Shown here one piece after another: positions 1-5,142 of a DNA stretch of 5,142 nt (its first letter is position 1; the number at the start of each line of letters is the position of its first letter). Source of the stretch: Candidatus Tayloriibacteriota bacterium (GTDB lineage: Bacteria > Patescibacteriota > Minisyncoccia > Phycocordibacterales > PALSA-1337); the NCBI GenBank assembly GCA_023269245.1, contig JAHFMB010000070.1:1-5142 (forward strand), read 5' to 3'. Made by a program: the position numbers and the translations under genes. The notes below the pieces were generated by a model that saw only the letters and a program-made list of their open reading frames with translations, had not been told where the DNA came from and did no database searches.

Positions 1-499
1 TCGCAAAATGAATATGAGAAAGTTTGGTGATGGCATGGCGAACACTCTCATCAAGCGTGCCCGAGACATCTCCGCCTTCTATGTGTGCGACCGTAATATT
101 CATATACGCCGCAGCTGCCGCGGCCGCCAGCACCTCAAAACGATCGCCACGGACAATGACCACATCTGGCACAATTTCACCGAACAAGTTGGCAAATTCA
201 ACAATGCCAAGTCCCGCGGTCTTGGCCTTCACTACAGCAGTATCCCCTTCAAGATTAAAGAAAACTTCATGAATATTCTTGATGCCATCAGCTTGTAGCA
301 AAGATTTTACCTGCGCATATTTTGATGCATATTTTGACAAAAGTGCGCTCCCGCCGACAACGACATGAAGCTCAACGTCTTTTCGTTTGTTGAGTTCGGC
401 CAAGACAAGCATATTTCTACTGTAATGAATAAAATTTGTTATGACAAAACAAACTTTTCTTTTTAGGGCTTGAGAGGTTTTCTTTTTCGTAATTTTCAT
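1..499 (-). CDS. neuC: NeuC-type hydrolysing UDP-sugar 2-epimerase, N-terminal part (runs off the left edge)
   Basis: Enzymes of this family convert a UDP-HexNAc to UDP plus a mannosamine-type sugar (UDP-GlcNAc to ManNAc for sialic acid, or the diacetamido analogue for legionaminic acid) in the cytoplasm. The first 166 residues are visible. The Rossmann-like start is KRKVCFVIT (13-21). PDVVIVRGDRFEVLAA (111-126) holds the family GDR(Y/F)E motif, and HIEGGD...SGT..DE..RHAITKLSHIHF (139-165) is the most diagnostic block. Seven alanines follow VL (125-131). The usual TGTRxxYG loop reads ITNFIHYS (20-27), so the position of the conserved Arg appears to be Phe. ATG at 499 is chosen because it follows the neuB stop by 10 bases and precedes the first beta strand; no Shine-Dalgarno is seen. 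It lies directly downstream of neuB on the same strand, probably in one transcript. Family confidence is high; the exact substrate is unknown. Confidence 0.9.
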   Translation of the reverse strand, partial: MKITKKKTSQALKRKVCFVITNFIHYSRNMLVLAELNKRKDVELHVVVGGSALLSKYASKYAQVKSLLQADGIKNIHEVFFNLEGDTAVVKAKTAGLGIVEFANLFGEIVPDVVIVRGDRFEVLAAAAAAAYMNITVAHIEGGDVSGTLDESVRHAITKLSHIHFA

Positions 500-509
500 A
501 AATGTCTGA

Positions 510-1355
510 TTAGCTGTTTTTACCAAGTCTGCCAGTGTATTTTGCACGAGTCAACTGTTCTTCAGGCAAAAGTTCGAGACTACCTGTACCCATGGCAGTC
601 ACGTAACGGTCTCTCCATTCAACGAGTTCTTTGAATACATGCGGCTCATCGGCAATGCTATGCGTGGTTATCGGTTTCAAGCCCTTTCCAACGGTATGGC
701 CCGGCTGAGGAGTGTCCCGATCTAGAGTAAAATGCTTTTCAATGTATTTAACACCCATTCCCAAAGAAAGTACAGCCGCCGCCGCGCCTTGCACATGATC
801 GGAATAGCCGACGTGCGGAGTCTGTTCCTTGAGCCATGCCAATTTACCCAAATTAGCCTTTTCCAGCGGACACGGATAGACGGACACGCAATGCATAATC
901 GTAAATTCGCCCTTTTTCAAAATCTTGAGCGCCTTCTTGATCTCAGCTTCAGTGGTCATGCCCGTCGAAGCAATAACCTCGTCAAAGTTGTCGCGAAGCT
1001 TCTGCAAAAACGCATAGTGCTTGAGATCGGTACTGGCGACCTTGATCGTCTTGAGTCCGAGCTTTTTGAGAAACGGAATGCGGGCCGCGTCGTAACAGGT
1101 AGTCATAAACTCAACGCCCACCTTTTCACATTCTTTTTTGAGGATGATGTGAGCCTCATCTGAAAGTTCGAGTGATGCGTAACGCTTTTTGTCTGGATCA
1201 GATTCGTCGACATTCTTACTCTGCCATGACTGAAATTTCACTATGTCAACACCCGCGTCCTTTGCGACCCAAATCATTTTTTTGGCCAGCTCAATATTAC
1301 CATTATGAGACGAGGCTATTTCCGCAATGATTTTTGGGGTATATCGTGCACTCAT
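510..1355 (-). CDS. neuB: NeuB-family nonulosonic acid synthase, TIM barrel only (no SAF domain)
   Basis: NeuB-type enzymes condense phosphoenolpyruvate with a mannosamine-type sugar to give a nine-carbon nonulosonic acid, using a divalent metal in a TIM barrel. The 281 residues show the barrel signatures in order: IAEIASSHNG (10-19, catalytic Glu12), DIVKFQSW (37-44, Lys40), EFMTTCYD (82-89), KVASTDLKHY (105-114), IASTGMTTEAEI (128-139), MHCVSVYPCP (154-163), GYSDH (183-187) and IEKHFTLDRDTPQPGH (205-220). His187 and His208 match the two metal-binding histidines of the family. Characterised NeuB proteins are about 340-350 residues and end in an antifreeze-like SAF domain. This one stops shortly after the linker, and the next gene starts 10 bases later, so the domain is absent rather than shifted out of frame. 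The ATG at 1355 sits 8 codons before the first barrel strand. Whether the product is neuraminic, legionaminic or another acid cannot be told. Confidence 0.93.
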   Translation of the reverse strand: MSARYTPKIIAEIASSHNGNIELAKKMIWVAKDAGVDIVKFQSWQSKNVDESDPDKKRYASLELSDEAHIILKKECEKVGVEFMTTCYDAARIPFLKKLGLKTIKVASTDLKHYAFLQKLRDNFDEVIASTGMTTEAEIKKALKILKKGEFTIMHCVSVYPCPLEKANLGKLAWLKEQTPHVGYSDHVQGAAAAVLSLGMGVKYIEKHFTLDRDTPQPGHTVGKGLKPITTHSIADEPHVFKELVEWRDRYVTAMGTGSLELLPEEQLTRAKYTGRLGKNS

Positions 1356-1368
1356 GAGAAAACTTACT

Positions 1369-1388
1369 CTACCACACTTATGTGGTAG
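1369..1388. repeat. Perfect 8-bp dyad in the gap upstream of neuB
   Basis: CTACCACA at 1369-1376 and TGTGGTAG at 1381-1388 are exact reverse complements separated by four bases. The dyad occupies much of the 51-base gap between the minus-strand methyltransferase stop (1407) and the neuB start (1355). On the transcript it would form an 8-bp stem with loop UAAG. The bases after the stem on the minus strand are AGTAAGTTTTCTC then ATG, so there is no immediate U-run and it is a poor intrinsic terminator. It could be a leader hairpin, an mRNA processing or stability element, or an operator for a dimeric regulator. The dyad is directly visible; its function is unknown. Confidence 0.55.
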
Positions 1389-1406
1389 TCGTAAAGACCT
1401 ATCTGA

Positions 1407-2282
1407 TTATTTCTTTCCCCTCCCTTCAGCGAATAAATAGACACCCTTGTCAACCGGTCGACCATCAACCGAATGGAACGTCACCTGTTTGAAATAGGGC
1501 TTGAGCAACCATTCCAAACTCTCCTTGCTGAAATAATCCTTGTGGTCTAGCGCATTCCAACGGGCACGTTTTGCGTCCGTATAAAACTGATCCGGATACC
1601 TATTTGGCACGCTCATCAAAAATGCGCCCTCCGGCAAAAGCAGGCGGAGCATATTGGTCATAGCTTTGTGAAAATCAGCGATCGTCAAGTGTTCCAACAC
1701 TTCAAATGCGCAGACGCTGTCATAAGAGCCATCAGCAGTCTTCACATCTTCAATGGCTGAAACTTCAAAACGGACTTTTTGTGCATCAGCAGTAGAAATA
1801 TTTCCTTTGGCGCGCAGCGAATGCAGTAATTCGTTTGCGGTCGCGATGGCGTCCGGCCGGAGGTCGATACCGACAACTTCTCTAACCTGCGGAAGTTTGG
1901 CAATCTCTATGGTCACTGTCCCCGACGAACAGCCTGTTTCGAGCACCTTTCCACCAAAAGGCAATGCCAATGTCGTTTTGAGTCGTGCCGTGTCATCAAG
2001 CCTCCAGGTTGCCAGCATCGGATGTGTCGAGTCATTTTCAGGCGAATAGATGTATTCAATGCAATCGCGGAACTGCTGGGCGCGCTTGATCTGCTCTTCG
2101 CGCGACCACTCGTATTCGTCGACAACCACGGGAAATATATTCGTGGCAGTCTCACGAGTCACCCCTTTTCGCGCAGCCAAAACCGAGACCTCGTTGCCCG
2201 TACGATCAACACCAACAACAATATCAGCCGACGTTGTGTCGATAATATTCTGGTACTCCGCTGTGGTCATTTCCATTTTCAT
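1407..2282 (-). CDS. Class I SAM-dependent methyltransferase
   Basis: A 291-residue protein with a full class I (Rossmann-fold) methyltransferase core. Motif I is KVLETGCSSGT (112-122), the SAM-binding glycine loop. VVGIDLRPDAIATAN (137-150) carries the acidic Asp140 expected to hold the ribose. FEVSAIEDV (172-180) and the YDSVCAFEVLEHL block (187-199) follow, then LPEGAFLMSVPN (216-227) and a C-terminal strand region near 262-286. The arrangement is that of the Methyltransf_11/23 type used on small molecules and sugars. The roughly 100-residue N-terminal part, rich in charged residues from about 55 to 100, is not recognised. The start is uncertain among Met1, Met3 and Met5; Met1 directly abuts the divergent CATATG. 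The location upstream of neuB suggests methylation of a glycan or its precursor, but this is inference. There is no Shine-Dalgarno. Confidence 0.88.
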   Translation of the reverse strand: MKMEMTTAEYQNIIDTTSADIVVGVDRTGNEVSVLAARKGVTRETATNIFPVVVDEYEWSREEQIKRAQQFRDCIEYIYSPENDSTHPMLATWRLDDTARLKTTLALPFGGKVLETGCSSGTVTIEIAKLPQVREVVGIDLRPDAIATANELLHSLRAKGNISTADAQKVRFEVSAIEDVKTADGSYDSVCAFEVLEHLTIADFHKAMTNMLRLLLPEGAFLMSVPNRYPDQFYTDAKRARWNALDHKDYFSKESLEWLLKPYFKQVTFHSVDGRPVDKGVYLFAEGRGKK

Positions 2283-2291
2283 ATGACTAAT

Positions 2292-2304
2292 ACTATACTA
2301 TACC
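2292..2304. promoter_or_regulatory. Putative symmetric divergent promoter between the two methyltransferase genes
   Basis: A period-5 ACTAT repeat spans 2290-2303. It gives overlapping -10-like hexamers on both strands. On the plus strand TATACT lies at 2294-2299, with a weaker TATACC at 2299-2304. On the minus strand TATAGT occurs at 2302-2297 and again at 2297-2292. Each of the three better hexamers differs from TATAAT at one base. A transcript starting about 7 bases after the plus-strand hexamer would begin at or next to the ATG at 2307. A transcript from the nearer minus-strand hexamer would begin 2-3 bases before the ATG at 2282. I find no good -35 box at normal spacing on either strand and no extended -10, so the call rests on hexamers and position only. 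Confidence 0.4.
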
Positions 2305-2306
2305 CC

Positions 2307-2822
2307 ATGAAAGACTGCACGAAAATCAACTTGGGCGGCGGTAGAAACAAACAACCGGGGTATGCCACCATCGACATAATCGCCTATCCGGAAGTCGACA
2401 TCGTGGCGGACGTCACCAAAGGCATTCCTCTGCCTGACAATTCCGTCGAAGAAATCTTGGCACTCAGCATCATTGAACATTTGGAAGATACCGTTTTTAT
2501 TATGGAAGAAATGTATCGCGTCTCAAAAAACAACGCCAAGATCATCATCACCGTTCCCTATGTAAAATCGACTGCTGCATTCAAGGACCCGACACATAAA
2601 AAATTCTTCACCGAACGCACCTTTGAATATTTCGACAAAAGCCTTCTCAGCGCCGGGCGACTGCCGGACTACCATATGAAGTGCGATTTCCAGGTTAAAA
2701 ATATTGCGTACAAATACTACACGCCATGGTTCCGACACATCCCAGGCATCAACCGTATATTCGGCCGATTCTTTTGGGATATTATCAAGACACTTACCTT
2801 TGAGCTTCGAGTGAGAAAATAA
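2307..2822 (+). CDS. Compact class I SAM-dependent methyltransferase
   Basis: A 171-residue protein of the short methyltransferase type often found in polysaccharide clusters. KINLGGG (6-12) is the SAM-binding loop right at the N terminus. DIIAYPEVDIVADVTKGIPLPDNSVEEI (23-50) contains the strand-2 acidic region and the typical 'D...PLPDNS' passage. IIEHLED (55-61) and MEEMYRVSKNNAKIIITVPY (66-85) follow, then DPTHKKFFT..TFEYFD (94-110), a block usual in this subfamily. The C-terminal 40 residues are aromatic and basic. ATG at 2307 is preferred because the glycine loop normally starts within ten residues of the start; ATG at 2283 in the same frame would add eight residues and abut the divergent gene. 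It is the only plus-strand gene, divergent from the methyltransferase at 2282 and ending 34 bases before the convergent GT-B stop. The substrate is unknown, probably a glycan component. Confidence 0.88.
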   Translation: MKDCTKINLGGGRNKQPGYATIDIIAYPEVDIVADVTKGIPLPDNSVEEILALSIIEHLEDTVFIMEEMYRVSKNNAKIIITVPYVKSTAAFKDPTHKKFFTERTFEYFDKSLLSAGRLPDYHMKCDFQVKNIAYKYYTPWFRHIPGINRIFGRFFWDIIKTLTFELRVRK

Positions 2823-2856
2823 CAGGGCCTGCACACAAACCGACTATACAGAACAC

Positions 2857-4212
2857 TTAGAGATTCGCCACGATATACGTCGAAATCCTATCTACAGATT
2901 TTCCATCTAGAAACTGGCACTGTGCAATAGCTAGTTTTTTGCGTCCTTCTGCATCAAGAGTTGGGTCACTCAGATACTTGTTGACCCAGGTTACAAGCTC
3001 ATCTGTATTCGTGGCCATGCGCACACCTCCATAACTAAGCGCTTTGGCATAATGTGTCATGCCATAAAACACCGTCGGAGATTTTGAAAGTTTGCCATTG
3101 TCCTTGATCTCAAAATCAATATTAATGACTGGCTTGTTGACGACTGCCGCATCAACCGAGATACTCGATGCGTAACAAACGATGAGCGACATGTGATAGA
3201 GCGTATTGCGAAGCTCCTCGAGCTCGCGGCCATTCATGTCCCAATCTGTCGAGCGTACTGATGAAAAACGGGTCCCGGGAATTTGGTAGTGGAGGTACGG
3301 CCGCTTCTTAAGATCGGCATCTTTGATAAAATCATTTGGCGAAAATCGCACGAGAATTTCAACATCAGCGCCGAATTTCCCTGCCATATGAAGCTCATGC
3401 AAATGGTCCATAATATCCCAATCTGAATTGCTGAACATGCCACCGATTGGCGAATACACAACCAATTTCTTTTTTGGATCGATAGAAATGCTCTTGAAAA
3501 ATTCATCACGAGTCACGCTTGGCGGCAGAAAATAATCGTCATACTGTGGAATACCTGAAACAAAAAAGTCTGTGCATGGTATGAGATTGTGTGTAGCCAT
3601 TTGATCGAGAAGCGTATCATTGAACACCATGGTTTTGTCGGTATCCACACGTAGAATGCATCGAGCAGTTGAACGATCCCAGCTGTTGGTCAGCCCGATG
3701 GATCTGACGCCATGCCTCTTGGCACACTTGAGAAAATCAACTTCAAAATCTTCAAATAAATTGGCGAGCAAAATAAGGTCAGGTTTGTAGGTGCGGAAAT
3801 ACTGGTCAAAGACAGGATTCCTCGACAACATACGATCAAGGACACGAAACAGTGCGACGAAGAGGCGGTGAGCGAGTATGCGGTGAATGACGCGGGAGTA
3901 ATACAAATACCAGGTACCACGATCTTCGGAAACCATCTTGGCTCGGAGATCGGTCGTCCCTGTCTGCAAAAACAAAAATTTCCAAGAGCTAAACAATTTG
4001 TGAATTCCTACCTGATCATATGTCGTAACAACCTCGTACGATATGCGCGGACTGGAAAATTCTCGGGCATAATAGTCCGCACGTTCTTTATTTTTTACAA
4101 AAAGTACAACCCGCGTGTCAGAACTCTTTTTGAGGATTGCATCGACAATGCCAGTGCGCAAAATATTCTTCGCCTCCACTCCTTCAAATATCGTGATAAA
4201 AATCGTTTTCAT
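2857..4212 (-). CDS. GT-B-like glycan transferase (CDP-glycerol/surface carbohydrate transferase-like)
   Basis: A 451-residue soluble protein with two alpha/beta halves, as in GT-B transferases. The N-terminal half starts with a strand (MKTIFITIF) and includes YKPDLILLANLFEDFEVDFL (142-161) and RSIGLTNSWDR (170-180). The linker TDFFVSGIPQYDDYF (214-228) resembles the 'G.p..D.y' passage that precedes the second domain in CDP-glycerol glycerophosphotransferase-like proteins. KKLVVYSPIGG (248-258) opens the C-terminal domain. YASSISVDAAVVNKPVINIDF (347-367) is the donor-site-like 'SS.s.eAa..gkPvi' motif, and FLDGKSVDRISTYIV (434-448) matches the usual C-terminal 'DGk...Ri..yi'. No signal peptide or clear membrane segment is seen. 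The start at 4212 is chosen over the in-frame ATG at 4230 because it makes a 4-base ATGA overlap with the upstream transferase stop. Donor and acceptor are unknown; a nonulosonic acid or a polyol phosphate is possible. Confidence 0.72.
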   Translation of the reverse strand: MKTIFITIFEGVEAKNILRTGIVDAILKKSSDTRVVLFVKNKERADYYAREFSSPRISYEVVTTYDQVGIHKLFSSWKFLFLQTGTTDLRAKMVSEDRGTWYLYYSRVIHRILAHRLFVALFRVLDRMLSRNPVFDQYFRTYKPDLILLANLFEDFEVDFLKCAKRHGVRSIGLTNSWDRSTARCILRVDTDKTMVFNDTLLDQMATHNLIPCTDFFVSGIPQYDDYFLPPSVTRDEFFKSISIDPKKKLVVYSPIGGMFSNSDWDIMDHLHELHMAGKFGADVEILVRFSPNDFIKDADLKKRPYLHYQIPGTRFSSVRSTDWDMNGRELEELRNTLYHMSLIVCYASSISVDAAVVNKPVINIDFEIKDNGKLSKSPTVFYGMTHYAKALSYGGVRMATNTDELVTWVNKYLSDPTLDAEGRKKLAIAQCQFLDGKSVDRISTYIVANL

Positions 4213-5142
4213 GGCATCATATTCTCGCACACTTTGAATATTTCCTGAAGCACCGGAACGTCAGATGCATGGTCAGTGGTTTTTCCGTCACGGCGGGCGC
4301 CTTGAAGGTGGAAGCCAAATGGCGTATTCTTCCACACAAATTCGTCCCATCCGCGTGAAAACACGTCAGTAATGCCATACCCGCCAAACCCCTTTTTGGT
4401 GAAATATCCGCGTTTTTTTGGCACATAACACAAACGTTCTGGTAGAAATCTCTCTACGAAACGATTCCATGGCGAAACAAGATAGTGTGGATTGGTACCG
4501 CCTGAGTCGAACTTGAAGACTGGCTGAGCACAACCTACGTGTGACTCTGAACCCATACCATATACTTCGTAGATGCCATAGCCAGTGTCACGTGACGATC
4601 CAATGATTGCGCCTCTTCGCAGGTATATTTTTAGAAAACGTCTGAGAGTTGGAACAGCCCGCGCTATTTTTTTCGACACTTTGTTCTGTCCTGGAGCGAC
4701 CGCAGCCGCCTTTGCACGGCCAGCGAGGAGTCGGTCTTGCTCATACCGCGGAGAAAAATCGAGTCGATTCTTTTCCACTTTTTCAAGATCGATGAACATG
4801 CAGTGGATGCATGGAAAATAACGATACTTCATGTATCTTTTCGGATTATATGGTACGCCAAAGAATGCGAGCCTTTCACTATTCATATGATTGAGCACCT
4901 CGGCCACCCACCCTTTCCGCACAATATAAAAATCGGGATCGAGCACAAGGACAAAGCGAGTCCTGGCCTCTTTGATTGCCCGGTTAAGACCGGAGGCGTG
5001 GTGATAACTCGCCGGCGCCACGCCGGTAAATTTATTTTGTATGCCCTGGATGACGGTACCACCATCAAACTCACCAACCGGAAAACGACCACTCATCCCT
5101 TCTGGGCCATTTTCAACAATAATCCACCGAATGGAGGCACCA
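4209..5142 (-). CDS. GT-A type (family 2-like) glycosyltransferase, C-terminal 310 residues (start beyond the right edge)
   Basis: The reading frame is open to the right edge, so the ATG at 5096 is internal. The 15 residues before it read in frame as GASIRWIIVENGPEG, a typical early strand of a GT-A domain. Numbering visible residues from that Gly, SYHHASGLNRAI occurs at 45-56, the nucleotide-binding FVLVLDPDFYI at 63-73 (Asp68/Asp70 as the DxD-like metal site), FFGVPYNPKRY at 93-103, SSRDTGYGIYEVYG at 182-195 and FGFHLQGARRDGK at 275-287. The last carries a histidine of the kind that often completes the metal site. Between the DxD part and the DTGYG motif lies a strongly basic stretch (about 140-178). 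The protein has no visible membrane helix. It is followed by the GT-B gene with a 4-base overlap, implying translational coupling and a shared pathway. Sugar specificity cannot be read from the sequence. Confidence 0.8.
   Translation of the reverse strand, partial: GASIRWIIVENGPEGMSGRFPVGEFDGGTVIQGIQNKFTGVAPASYHHASGLNRAIKEARTRFVLVLDPDFYIVRKGWVAEVLNHMNSERLAFFGVPYNPKRYMKYRYFPCIHCMFIDLEKVEKNRLDFSPRYEQDRLLAGRAKAAAVAPGQNKVSKKIARAVPTLRRFLKIYLRRGAIIGSSRDTGYGIYEVYGMGSESHVGCAQPVFKFDSGGTNPHYLVSPWNRFVERFLPERLCYVPKKRGYFTKKGFGGYGITDVFSRGWDEFVWKNTPFGFHLQGARRDGKTTDHASDVPVLQEIFKVCENMMP

Noticed and set aside
104..130. GC-rich run coding seven alanines, possible repeat or artefact
   Set aside because: The codons are mixed, and the NeuC family is naturally alanine-rich after the GDR(Y/F)E motif, so it is ordinary coding sequence.
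8..298. Plus-strand open frames of 82-96 codons at the left end
   Set aside because: They overlap the clearly conserved NeuC-type protein on the opposite strand and have no recognisable motif.
732..1163. Plus-strand 143-codon open frame inside neuB
   Set aside because: It is antisense to the conserved NeuB barrel and its translation looks like no protein family.
2022..2306. Long N-terminal extension of the plus-strand methyltransferase
   Set aside because: The frame stays open upstream only as antisense to the other methyltransferase. The SAM-binding loop falls within ten residues of the ATG at 2307, the normal place for this family.
2823..2856. Possible shared terminator between the convergent methyltransferase and GT-B genes
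   Set aside because: The only dyad, around CAGGGCCTG at 2823-2831, has a 4-bp stem and no usable loop, and neither strand has a U-run after it.
3868..4248. Plus-strand 126-codon open frame
   Set aside because: It is antisense to the GT-B gene and shows no domain signature.
4209..5096. ATG at 5096 as the true start of the GT-A transferase
   Set aside because: The upstream codons remain open to the window edge and encode a family-like strand (IRWIIVENGPEG), so the real start lies outside.

Overview
The window looks like part of a bacterial surface-glycan gene cluster built around nonulosonic acid (sialic-acid-like sugar) synthesis. It holds six genes, all recognised by eye from protein motifs. 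Base composition is moderate, intergenic gaps are short, every chosen start that lies inside the window is ATG, and none of these five starts has a convincing Shine-Dalgarno sequence. That pattern, with compact genes such as a 171-residue methyltransferase and a NeuB lacking its usual C-terminal domain, would fit a streamlined uncultivated lineage such as the Patescibacteria/CPR. The taxonomic guess is weak and rests on style, not on a marker gene.

Layout from right to left, which is the main direction of transcription (minus strand): a GT-A type glycosyltransferase that enters from the right edge (5142-4209); a GT-B-like transferase (4212-2857) joined to it by a 4-base ATGA stop/start overlap; a class I SAM methyltransferase (2282-1407); a SAF-less NeuB-type nonulosonate synthase (1355-510); and the first 166 codons of a NeuC-type hydrolysing UDP-sugar 2-epimerase (499-1) that runs off the left edge. 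One compact methyltransferase (2307-2822) lies on the plus strand. It is divergent from the other methyltransferase and convergent with the GT-B gene, so it splits the minus-strand genes into two units.

The 24 bases between the two methyltransferase starts carry a period-5 ACTAT repeat with overlapping -10-like hexamers on both strands, a plausible symmetric divergent promoter that would give nearly leaderless messages. An 8-bp perfect dyad lies in the 51-base gap between the minus-strand methyltransferase and neuB. No other intergenic stretch exceeds 34 bases and no gene-free stretch reaches 300 bases.

Inferred joint role: the NeuC-type enzyme makes a mannosamine-type sugar from a UDP-sugar, the NeuB-type enzyme condenses it with phosphoenolpyruvate to a nonulosonic acid, and the transferases and methyltransferases assemble and decorate a surface glycan. 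The CMP-sugar activating enzyme (NeuA type) expected for this pathway is not in the window. I see no RNA gene, mobile element, CRISPR array or clear terminator.
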